This document shows, in pieces, positions 1 to 5,931 of a DNA stretch of 6,415 nt. Under the pieces are notes generated by a model. It did no database searches. It saw only the letters and a list, made by a program, of their open reading frames with translations, and had not been told where the DNA came from. Made by a program: the position numbers and the translations under genes. The stretch covers positions 1 to 6,415 of the forward strand of contig JACCZL010000891.1 of the NCBI GenBank assembly GCA_013695975.1. The letters run 5' to 3'. Source of the DNA: Chloroflexota bacterium. Its GTDB lineage: Bacteria; Chloroflexota; UBA6077; JACCZL01. The stretch's first letter is position 1; each line of letters opens with the position of its first letter.

Positions 1-155
1 AGTGACGAGTGCTCGAGCGGGGCGTCCTGACCACGCTGCGAGCAGGGTCATCGGCTGCGAAACGGCAGGCCGCTGCGCGGAAGCGGGGCGAGCCTCGCCT
101 CGAATGGTAGGCACGCTGAACGGAAGGCGTCAACCAGAGCCGCCTTGCGATCGGA
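1..155. other. Non-coding flank downstream of serS, no gene recognised
   Basis: This stretch lies beyond the serS stop codon and runs to the left edge. I found no credible coding region in it: the plus-strand frame open here simply runs on antisense into serS and its peptide looks like a GC-rich shadow. No tRNA-like T-arm and acceptor pairing was seen. It contains a small inverted repeat at 87-99 (ggcga/tcgcc, 3-nt loop) and the weak hairpin listed separately at 124-146. Confidence 0.5.
124..146 (-). terminator. Weak candidate terminator hairpin after serS
   Basis: Read on the minus strand, AAGGCG (146-141) pairs with CGCCTT (129-124) across an 11-nt loop, starting about 10 nt past the serS stop. 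The placement suits a 3' end. The stem is only 6 bp, the loop is large, and the following bases (CCGTTCAGCG) are not a U-tract, so intrinsic termination would be inefficient. It could be chance pairing or a 3'-end stabilising structure. Confidence 0.25.
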
Positions 156-1424
156 TCAAGGCCCGATCATGTCGATGCCGCCCATGTATGGTGACAGGAC
201 CTCGGGGACCTGGATCGAGCCGTCCGGCTGCTGGTAGTGCTCCAGGACGGCGATCATGACGCGCGGCAACGCCAGCCCGGAGCCGTTGAGGGTGTAAGGG
301 TACTCGGGGCGGGAGCCGCTCTCGCGGCGGAAGCGGATGTTGGCACGGCGGGCCTGAAAGTCACCGGCGTTGCTGCAGGAGGAGACCTCGAGCCACTCGT
401 CGCCGCCGGCGGACCACGTCTCAAGGTCGAAGGTCTTGGTCATCGCGAAGCCCAGGTCACCGGTGCAAAGCTGGACGACGCGATAGGCAAGGCCCAAGCG
501 GTCGAGTAGGGTCGCCGCCTGGACCACCATCCTGTCCAGCTCGTGCTCGGAGGTGGCAGGGTCGACGATCTTGACCATCTCGACCTTATCGAACTGGTGG
601 AGCCGCTTGATGCCGCGGGTATCGCGGCCGGCGGAGAACTTCTCCCGTCGGAAGCAGGGGCTGTAAGCGCAGTAGTTGACCGGTAGGGATGACTGCGACA
701 GGATTTCGTCGGCGTGGAGGTTGACCAGGACAACCTCGGCGGTCGGGATGAGCCAGAGGTCTTCCTCGGCGTCGTGGTAGGCATTTGGGAGGAACTTGGG
801 GAACTGGCCGCTGGCCCACATCACCGACTCTTTGACGAGCGCGGGTGGGTAGACTTCGGTGTAGCCATTCTCGCGGGTGTGGACGTCGAGGAACCAGGCG
901 ATCAGGGCTCGTTGGAGACGGGCGCCGGCCCCGCGCAGATGATAGAAACGGCTCCCACTCAGCTTGACTCCGCGCTCGAAGTCGATGATGCCCAGTCGCT
1001 CGCCGAGCTCCCAGTGTGGGAGCGGCGTGAAGTCGAAGCGCTTCGGCTCGCCGACCGTCCGGACGACGACGTTGCCGGACTCATCCTCGCCGTCAGGCAC
1101 CGAGTCGTCGACGAGGTTCGGGACCTGGAATAGGAGCCGCTCCAGCTCTTGCTCCGCGGCGCCTGCCTGCTCGTCGAGCTGTCGGATCTGCTCACGCACG
1201 TCACGCAGGACGGCGAGGTCGGCTTCGGATGGCTTGCCGCTGCGCCCGATCTCCTTGCTGGCACGGTTTTGCTGGGCCCTGAGGTTGTCGCGCTCGTCGA
1301 CGAGCGCGCGGCGTTGTGCGTCGCGCTCGAGGATGCGGTCGACGAGGGCCGGATCCTCGCGGCGCCGCTGCATGGCGCCGCGCACGTCGTCGGGGTGGGA
1401 ACGGATGTACGTCAAGGCGAGCAT
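156..1424 (-). CDS. serS: Seryl-tRNA synthetase (serine--tRNA ligase)
   Basis: This cytosolic class II aminoacyl-tRNA synthetase charges tRNA-Ser (and tRNA-Sec where present) with serine using ATP. The protein has 422 residues, the usual bacterial length. Residues 1-100 form the long helical tRNA-binding arm, opening with MLALTYIRSHPDDVR, close to the family N-terminus. The serine-binding TAE triad is at 228-230. Motif 2 begins at FRREKFSAGRDTRG (258-271) and continues through HQFDKVE (276-282). Motif 3 is LNGSGLALPR (379-388), with the conserved Arg388. The chosen ATG at 1424 has AGGGAG 6 nt upstream. An in-frame ATG at 1472 would add 16 residues, but it lacks a Shine-Dalgarno sequence and the extension does not look like SerRS. 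The gene follows lysS after 151 nt on the same strand and is probably part of that transcription unit. All key motifs are present and nothing appears broken. Confidence 0.97.
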   Translation of the reverse strand: MLALTYIRSHPDDVRGAMQRRREDPALVDRILERDAQRRALVDERDNLRAQQNRASKEIGRSGKPSEADLAVLRDVREQIRQLDEQAGAAEQELERLLFQVPNLVDDSVPDGEDESGNVVVRTVGEPKRFDFTPLPHWELGERLGIIDFERGVKLSGSRFYHLRGAGARLQRALIAWFLDVHTRENGYTEVYPPALVKESVMWASGQFPKFLPNAYHDAEEDLWLIPTAEVVLVNLHADEILSQSSLPVNYCAYSPCFRREKFSAGRDTRGIKRLHQFDKVEMVKIVDPATSEHELDRMVVQAATLLDRLGLAYRVVQLCTGDLGFAMTKTFDLETWSAGGDEWLEVSSCSNAGDFQARRANIRFRRESGSRPEYPYTLNGSGLALPRVMIAVLEHYQQPDGSIQVPEVLSPYMGGIDMIGP

Positions 1425-1575
1425 GGGGTACTCCCTGGGACGGGACCACGGCGCGGACAGGGCGAGCCGCATCGCCGGATACGGGTAACCCCCTCGCTCA
1501 AACTGCTTAAAATCCTCAAAGAGCCGCGCTCAATGATGTTGGTGTGGCCATCGTGCCGGATCGTGGTTGTTGCGT
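1425..1575 (-). other. lysS-serS intergenic gap, no regulator recognised
   Basis: These 151 nt separate the lysS stop from the serS start. On the minus strand I found no convincing -35/-10 pair: the best hexamers (TTGAGC followed after 17 nt by TTAAGC) match sigma-70 poorly. There is no T-box signature (no AGGGTGGNACCGCG-like antiterminator) and no hairpin with a U-tract. A small GGGTTACCC stem occurs near 1486-1494. The proximal end carries the serS ribosome binding site AGGGAG (about 1431-1436). serS may therefore be read through from lysS, or may use a promoter that departs from the consensus. Confidence 0.45.
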
Positions 1576-3048
1576 TCATTCCAGCGTCCTGAGCTGAGGG
1601 AAGAGGATCACGTCGCGGATCTTATCCTGGCCGGTGAGCAGCATCGTCAGGCGATCGATGCCCAGGCCCATGCCGCCAGTCGGCGGCATGCCATGCTCGA
1701 GGGCCTCCAGGAAGTCGGCGTCGAACGGCTGGGCCTCCTCGGCGCCGGCGCCCCTGAGGCGGGCCTCTTGGAGGAACCGCTCGCGCTGGTCGACGGGGTC
1801 GTTCAGCTCGGAATAGGCGTTGGCGATCTCCATGCCGCCGCAGAAGGCCTCGAAGCGCTCGACGACGTCCGGTCGATCAGGGCGCTTCTTGGCCAGTGGG
1901 GAGAGCTCGAGCGGGTACTCGATCAGGAAGATCGGCCGGCTGACGCGCGGCTCGACGAAAGTGCTCAGAAGCTCGTCGATCAGCTTGCCGCGCGACCAGC
2001 CTGGCTCCACGCGCAGACCGGCATCCGCGGCGGCGCGTGCCAGCGACTCCGCGCTCGGGTGCGCCTCGTAGTCGACGCCGGACCGCTCGGCGATCTCGTC
2101 CCGGAGAGAGCGGCGCGGCCAGGGCGGCGAGAGGTCGATCTCCTCACCGTCCACCGTGATGATTGGTCGTCCGAGGACCTGCGTGGCGACCGTCGAGACC
2201 AGCTCCTCAGTCAGGCGCATGATGTCCTGGTAGTCGGCGTAAGCCTGGTAGGCTTCGAGCATGGTGAACTCGGGGTTGTGGGTCGTGTCGATGCCCTCGT
2301 TGCGGAAGTTGCGGCCGATCTCGAAGACCCGTTCGATTCCGCCGATCACGCAGCGCTTGAGGTACAGCTCGAGTGCGATCCGCAGATAGAGCGTCCGATC
2401 GAGGGCGTTGTAGTAGGTCTCGAATGGCCGGGCGGCGCCGCCGCCGGGGACGGCCTGGAGGACCGGCGTCTCGACCTCGAGGAAGCCCCGCTCGACGAGG
2501 AAACTCCGGACTTCGTGGACGATCCGGCCGCGGAGCTGGAAAACCCGTCCGACTTCGGGATTGGCGATAAGGTCGAGGTAGCGCTGGCGATAGCGCTTCT
2601 CGACGTCCTGGAGTCCGTGCCACTTCTCGGGCAAGGGCCGCAACGACTTGGCGAGCACGGCGTACTCCCGAGCCTCGACGGTGACCTCGCCGCTGCGCGT
2701 CTTGAAGGTCGGGCCGACGACCCCGAGGAAATCCCCGACATCCACCGCGTCGAGCAGCTCATAACGCTCCGGCCCGAGCACGTCCTGCTTGCAGTAGACC
2801 TGTTGCTGGCCGGTCCCGTCCCTGAGATGGAGGAACGTCGAGCGGCCCATCCGTCGGATACCGCCGACGATTCGGCCGGCAACGCGGACCTCACGCTGGG
2901 GGTCGGCCTCGAACGACGCGGCGACGTCGCGGGCCAGATGGGTCCGTTCAAAGCGGGCTGGGTAGGGATCGATGCCGGCCTGGCGTAGACGGTCGAGCTT
3001 TTCCAGGCGCTGTTGGTAGAGTCGGTCGCCGTGCGCCGGGTCGTCCAC
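1576..3048 (-). CDS. lysS: Lysyl-tRNA synthetase, class II
   Basis: This cytosolic class IIb synthetase charges tRNA-Lys with lysine using ATP. From the chosen start it has 490 residues, typical for bacterial LysS. An N-terminal OB-fold anticodon-binding domain (about 55-135) contains VRVAGRI and GRSTFLHLRDGTG. The catalytic domain follows: motif 1 around 183-198 (FLVERGFLEVETPVLQ), then GGGAARPFET (202-211), motif 2 at 242-267 including GRNFRNEGIDTTHNPEF, and motif 3 at 459-473 (GMGLGIDRLTMLLTG). The start is uncertain. GTG at 3048 lies 7 nt after the greA stop, giving a normal N-terminus and close coupling, but its Shine-Dalgarno sequence is poor. A GTG at 3093 would add 15 residues overlapping the greA end, also without a clear Shine-Dalgarno sequence. 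The greA-lysS order is a common bacterial arrangement. Expression is probably from the promoter upstream of greA. Confidence 0.96.
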   Translation of the reverse strand: MDDPAHGDRLYQQRLEKLDRLRQAGIDPYPARFERTHLARDVAASFEADPQREVRVAGRIVGGIRRMGRSTFLHLRDGTGQQQVYCKQDVLGPERYELLDAVDVGDFLGVVGPTFKTRSGEVTVEAREYAVLAKSLRPLPEKWHGLQDVEKRYRQRYLDLIANPEVGRVFQLRGRIVHEVRSFLVERGFLEVETPVLQAVPGGGAARPFETYYNALDRTLYLRIALELYLKRCVIGGIERVFEIGRNFRNEGIDTTHNPEFTMLEAYQAYADYQDIMRLTEELVSTVATQVLGRPIITVDGEEIDLSPPWPRRSLRDEIAERSGVDYEAHPSAESLARAAADAGLRVEPGWSRGKLIDELLSTFVEPRVSRPIFLIEYPLELSPLAKKRPDRPDVVERFEAFCGGMEIANAYSELNDPVDQRERFLQEARLRGAGAEEAQPFDADFLEALEHGMPPTGGMGLGIDRLTMLLTGQDKIRDVILFPQLRTLE

Positions 3049-3055
3049 CTCTGCG

Positions 3056-3523
3056 TCAGGCGACGGACACGACGGTGAGATCGAAGCTCCCACCGGGCGC
3101 AGTCACCGAGACCTGCTCGCCCGCCCGCTTGCCCAGCAGGGCTCGACCAACGGGTGACTCGTTCGAGATCTGTCCGTGGCGCGGGTCCGCCTCGACGGAG
3201 CCGACGATGCTGTAATCCTCCTCGACGCCGTCGGCGTCCTTGACGGTCACGCGCGAGCCGAGGATGACGTAGTCAGGGTGGGGCCCGTCGCCGATGATCT
3301 GGGCGTTGGCGAGGACCGCGTCGAGCTCCTGGATTCGACCCTCGACAAACGCTTGCTCGTTCTTGGCGTCGTCGTACTCGGCGTTGTCGACCGTATCCGT
3401 CAGCTCCTTGGCCTCGCGGATCCGTTCGGCGATCTGTTGACGCTTGACCGTTCGGAGATGGAGCAGCTCTTCGTCGAACTTCTTGTACCCCTCCCGGGTC
3501 AGGTACGTCGCGCGATCCGGCAT
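3056..3523 (-). CDS. greA: Transcription elongation factor GreA
   Basis: GreA enters the RNA polymerase secondary channel and stimulates cleavage of backtracked transcripts, rescuing stalled complexes. The protein has 155 residues, against about 158 for the family. Residues 1-75 form the N-terminal antiparallel coiled coil. Its tip, ELTDTVDNAEYDDAKNEQ (40-57), carries the acidic pair that coordinates the catalytic metal. The C-terminal FKBP-like domain (about 80-155) includes the hallmark ISNESPVGRALLGK (119-132). Relative to the E. coli D41/E44 pair, the tip reads D43 and D46, so the second acid is Asp rather than Glu. The ATG at 3523 is preferred because GAAGGA lies about 10 nt upstream. 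A GTG at 3541 would add six residues and overlap that site. It is the first gene of the minus-strand cluster, with lysS 7 nt downstream, and has its own strong promoter at 3638-3666. Confidence 0.97.
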   Translation of the reverse strand: MPDRATYLTREGYKKFDEELLHLRTVKRQQIAERIREAKELTDTVDNAEYDDAKNEQAFVEGRIQELDAVLANAQIIGDGPHPDYVILGSRVTVKDADGVEEDYSIVGSVEADPRHGQISNESPVGRALLGKRAGEQVSVTAPGGSFDLTVVSVA

Positions 3524-3637
3524 GGTAAGCCCATCCTTCACAGGCAGCCTGGGTGGAGGTGCCGTGGCGGGCTCGGCGAGCCTGTCCCAAACCGCAGATA
3601 GACCGAGAGCTTCCTCTCAGCCTTTAGAATGCCACGG
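3524..3637 (-). other. greA 5' leader with short hairpins
   Basis: The predicted transcription start, about 7 nt past the -10 box, gives a leader of about 108 nt before the greA ATG. On the minus strand it can form three small hairpins: GAGAG/CTCTC with a 4-nt loop (3605-3618), GGCTC/GAGCC with a 3-nt loop (3570-3582), and a near-palindrome CAGGCTGCCTG (3541-3551). The greA ribosome binding site GAAGGA follows. No known riboswitch class was recognised, and none of the stems has a U-tract. The structures may be incidental in such GC-rich DNA. Confidence 0.35.
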
Positions 3638-3666
3638 ATTATCTTGCGCGTCCGCGCGGATGTCAA
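3638..3666 (-). promoter_or_regulatory. Sigma-70-type promoter for greA-lysS(-serS)
   Basis: On the minus strand the -35 hexamer TTGACA (3666-3661) matches the consensus exactly. A 17-nt spacer is followed by the -10 hexamer GATAAT (3643-3638), 5 of 6 to consensus. The predicted start is near 3631, about 108 nt upstream of greA. A match this good in high-GC DNA, upstream of a housekeeping gene and pointing toward it, is unlikely to be chance. Confidence 0.8.
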
Positions 3667-3724
3667 GGCGGCTCGAGTTTTCGCTACCGCGCCGGGTTCC
3701 CATCGTTGGAGAGATGGAGGGTGT

Positions 3725-3755
3725 GGGCGCGAGCTGCCAGGCGGAGAGAGCGCCC
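3725..3755. repeat. Inverted repeat just upstream of the plus-strand promoter
   Basis: gggcgc (3725-3730) and gcgccc (3750-3755) form 6-bp arms separated by 19 nt, ending 3 nt before the -35 box of the glycosidase promoter. The position would suit an activator or repressor site, but short GC-only arms are expected often by chance here, so the role is speculative. Confidence 0.2.
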
Positions 3756-3758
3756 GCC

Positions 3759-3787
3759 TTGTGGCTGTCAGCGCGCTTCCGTATAAT
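3759..3787 (+). promoter_or_regulatory. Sigma-70-type promoter for the glycosidase gene
   Basis: TTGTGG (3759-3764), a 17-nt spacer and a perfect TATAAT (3782-3787) lie upstream of the plus-strand gene. The predicted start is near 3794, giving a leader of about 50 nt. A possible 5-bp hairpin (ggcgc 3788-3792 with gcgcc 3802-3806) sits over the start site. The promoter is divergent from the greA promoter; the two -35 boxes are 92 nt apart. Confidence 0.75.
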
Positions 3788-3831
3788 GGCGCGCGCTGAT
3801 GGCGCCCCCGACCGAGAGGCGCTCACGGTAC

Positions 3832-3837
3832 GGAGGA
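3832..3837 (+). promoter_or_regulatory. Ribosome binding site of the 667-residue glycosidase
   Basis: GGAGGA lies 7 nt before the ATG at 3845. It is a strong Shine-Dalgarno sequence at ideal spacing and fixes the start, consistent with the signal peptide that begins there. Confidence 0.85.
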
Positions 3838-3844
3838 CGATCAG

Positions 3845-5848
3845 ATGCGGCCGATGTTGTTCCGCGCCCTGCTGCTAGTGGCGCTCCTGTCGATCGTGCC
3901 GGCGGCTGGCGCCGGCGTGGGGGCGCAGCAGGCGGACCCCCGCTTTTTCGCGGAGACCGGTTTCCGGATCTCCAATGACCAGTTCTGGGACTATTTCCAG
4001 AAGCGGGGCGGCGTGAGGACGTTTGGTTTTCCGGCCTCGCGCGACGTGACGCTACAGGGGTTTGTGGTCCAGTTCTTCCAGCGTGGGATCATGCAGGCGG
4101 GTCCAAACGGCGTCCAGACGCTCAACCTGCTGGACGAGGGGCTCATGCCATACACGACGATCAACGGCTCGACCTTCCCCGCGCCGGACCCGGCCGTGGT
4201 CAAGGAAACGCCCGATTCATCCGACCCGGGCTACTCGGCCAAGGTCATCGAGTTCGCCAGGCAGATGGCCCCCGACAACTGGGAAGGTCAGCCGGTAAAC
4301 TTTTTCAAGACCTTCTCGTCCACGGTAACCTTTCAGGACGCGTTCCCGGGCGGCGACGGGCCGGCCAGCTTGCTCCCACTGATCAATCTGGAGATCTGGG
4401 GGGCTCCGACGTCCAAGCCGACCCGGGACCCGAATAACGACAACTTCGTGTATTTGCGCTTCCAGCGCGGCATCATGCACTACGACAAGGGCTGTGGCTG
4501 CACCCAGGGGCTGCTCCTGGCGGACTACCTCAAGGCGCTGCTGACGGGTGAAAATCTGCCGGCCGACCTCGAAGCGCAGGCCGCGGGCAGCCCGTTCTAC
4601 AAGCAGTACCGTCGATCCGGCGACGGCGTGGATCGTTCAAAGGAGCTGCCAAATACTAATCTCAAGGATGGATTCGAGAAGCAGACCGCCGGCCAGGCGA
4701 GCGCCGCGGCAACCCCACGACCGACCCAGACCGAGACGACCTCGGCACAGGCGCAGCCAACACCCCGCGCCACCCCGAAGCCGGTCACGAGCAAGGAGCC
4801 GTATCGGGCGCAGAGTCCCGAGTACGGTATGAACGTGTTCCTGTGGGGCCATGCCTCGACCACCGATCGCGACCTCAGGAAGCTGTCCGACGCGGGCTTC
4901 ACCTGGCAAAAGTCGCTGTTCCAGTGGCGGCTCATCGAGCCTGCCAAGGGACAGTTCGATTGGTCGGAGGCCGATCGCATCGTCGAGGCCTCAAAGCGGT
5001 CCGGTATCAAGACGATCGCGCGGCTGGACTTCCAGCCTGCGTGGGCGCGCGCCGCGCCGGCCCTCAACGGACCGCCGGATAACTATCAGGACTTCGCCAA
5101 CTTCGTCCGCGCCTTCGTCAGCCGCTACGGTAGCGACTCGCAGATCGGGCAGGTGCCCGCGATCGAGGTCTGGAACGAGCCGAACCTGGCGCGGGAATGG
5201 GGCGACCAGCCCGTGAGCAAAGCCCAGGCGGCCGACTACGTGCGCTTGCTGAAGGTTTCGTACGAAGCCGCGAAGGGGGCCGATCCAAGCGTGGTCGTGA
5301 TCACTGGCGGCCTGTCGCCGACCGGCACCGACAACAACGAGGCTCGCCCTGACGACCTTTACGTTCAGTGGATGTACGACGCCGGGGCAAAGCCGTACTT
5401 CGACGTGCTCGGGGCGCACGGCGCCGGCTACAAGGCGCCGCCATCGGTCTCACCAGAGGAGGCGGCGTCGACCCAACTTTACGGCGGCCATCGCTTCTTT
5501 ACCTTCCGCCGGGTCGAGGACCTGCGGCGGGTGATGGTGGAGAACGGTGACGCCGACAAGCAGATCTGGCTGCTCGAGTTCGGCTGGACCAGCGACACCG
5601 TCCACGCGGCCTATGCCTGGCACCAGGTCAGCGAGGAGCAAAAAGCCGAGTACCTGGTCGGCGCCTACCAGTGGGCAGCGAGGAACTGGGCGCCCTGGGT
5701 TGGCGTCATGACGCTGTGGAACTTGCCGGATCCGAATTGGGGTCCGGATCGGGAAGAGTACTGGTGGTCGATCGCGAACCCCGATGGCACGACGCGGATC
5801 GCCTACGATCGCCTCTTGAAAGCACGGAAAGACAAAGTGCTCCCGTGA
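3845..5848 (+). CDS. Secreted clan GH-A-type glycoside hydrolase with LGFP-like modules
   Basis: This 667-residue exported protein probably cleaves a glycosidic bond outside the cell; the substrate is unknown. In order: a Sec signal peptide (1-28; basic start, LLLVALLSIVPAAGAG core, likely cleavage after GVGA before QQ). Next is an accessory region (about 30-255) with two related modules, GFPAS (61-65) leading to FQRGIM (78-83), and WGAPTS (185-190) leading to FQRGIMHYD (206-214). A CGC pair (C217, C219) follows the second. A low-complexity Pro/Thr/Ala/Gln/Lys linker spans about 280-320. The C-terminal TIM-barrel domain (about 325-660) has WNEPN (443-447), giving the likely acid/base Glu445 after an Asn as in clan GH-A, and WLLEFGW (575-581), giving the likely nucleophile Glu578. 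I cannot assign a family by eye; GH39- or GH5-like is the best guess. It has its own promoter, and a paralogue lies 83 nt downstream. Confidence 0.88.
   Translation: MRPMLFRALLLVALLSIVPAAGAGVGAQQADPRFFAETGFRISNDQFWDYFQKRGGVRTFGFPASRDVTLQGFVVQFFQRGIMQAGPNGVQTLNLLDEGLMPYTTINGSTFPAPDPAVVKETPDSSDPGYSAKVIEFARQMAPDNWEGQPVNFFKTFSSTVTFQDAFPGGDGPASLLPLINLEIWGAPTSKPTRDPNNDNFVYLRFQRGIMHYDKGCGCTQGLLLADYLKALLTGENLPADLEAQAAGSPFYKQYRRSGDGVDRSKELPNTNLKDGFEKQTAGQASAAATPRPTQTETTSAQAQPTPRATPKPVTSKEPYRAQSPEYGMNVFLWGHASTTDRDLRKLSDAGFTWQKSLFQWRLIEPAKGQFDWSEADRIVEASKRSGIKTIARLDFQPAWARAAPALNGPPDNYQDFANFVRAFVSRYGSDSQIGQVPAIEVWNEPNLAREWGDQPVSKAQAADYVRLLKVSYEAAKGADPSVVVITGGLSPTGTDNNEARPDDLYVQWMYDAGAKPYFDVLGAHGAGYKAPPSVSPEEAASTQLYGGHRFFTFRRVEDLRRVMVENGDADKQIWLLEFGWTSDTVHAAYAWHQVSEEQKAEYLVGAYQWAARNWAPWVGVMTLWNLPDPNWGPDREEYWWSIANPDGTTRIAYDRLLKARKDKVLP
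4007..4129 (+). other. LGFP-like module 1 in the secreted glycosidase
   Basis: Residues about 55-95 read as GG-V-R-T-FGFPAS, then about 12 residues, then QFFQRGIMQ. This is the layout of LGFP-type repeats: an LGFP-like turn followed by a hydrophobic F-x-x-G-x-I strand. LGFP repeats in corynebacterial and mycobacterial surface proteins are thought to help wall association. The assignment here is by pattern only. Confidence 0.5.
4376..4510 (+). other. LGFP-like module 2 in the secreted glycosidase
   Basis: Residues about 178-222 repeat the same order: EIWGAPTS, a 15-residue insert rich in Asp and Asn, then RFQRGIMHYD, ending in a CGC motif. It shares the exact FQRGIM hexapeptide with module 1, 128 residues earlier, so the two probably arose by internal duplication and then diverged. 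A ligand role (wall or polysaccharide) is inferred from the LGFP resemblance. Confidence 0.5.
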
Positions 5849-5867
5849 GCCAATGATCGCCACGGTA

Positions 5868-5889
5868 CCCCGGGCCGACGGGCCCGGGG
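5868..5889 (+). terminator. GC-rich hairpin between the two glycosidase genes
   Basis: ccccgggcc (5868-5876) pairs perfectly with ggcccgggg (5881-5889) across a gacg loop: a 9-bp all-GC stem beginning 19 nt after the upstream stop. The bases that follow (gcggggcgtgttgg) hold no U-tract, so it is not a classic intrinsic terminator. It may terminate weakly, protect the upstream 3' end, or reduce expression of the downstream gene. No clear promoter was seen between it and the next gene. Confidence 0.5.
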
Positions 5890-5919
5890 GCGGGGCGTGT
5901 TGGCGCCACGGATCAGGGT

Positions 5920-5925
5920 AGGAGG
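5920..5925 (+). promoter_or_regulatory. Ribosome binding site that fixes a TTG start
   Basis: AGGAGG lies 6 nt before the TTG at 5932. This near-ideal Shine-Dalgarno sequence is the main reason for taking TTG as the start of the lipoprotein gene. The next in-frame ATG (5968) would discard half of the signal peptide. Confidence 0.8.
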
Positions 5926-5931
5926 AACCTC

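Noticed and set aside
87..99. Small inverted repeat ggcga/tcgcc as a terminator
   Set aside because: A 5-bp stem with a 3-nt loop and no T-tract on either side is common by chance at this GC content.
1..155. Possible tRNA gene next to the synthetase genes
   Set aside because: On neither strand could I pair an acceptor stem with a GTTCGAATC-like T-arm at the correct distance.
1425..1575. T-box leader for serS
   Set aside because: No specifier stem-loop or conserved T-box antiterminator sequence could be found, and there is no terminator with a U-tract.
1567..2988. Long plus-strand open frame (473 codons) antisense to lysS
   Set aside because: It lies wholly opposite lysS, whose class II motifs are unmistakable. 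The translation is rich in Glu, Asp, Leu and Val, as expected for a reverse-complement shadow in high-GC DNA, and it has no recognisable domain.
3617..3826. Minus-strand frame of 69 codons in the divergent intergenic region
   Set aside because: It would overlap both predicted promoters. I saw no homology, and its peptide looks like translated regulatory DNA.
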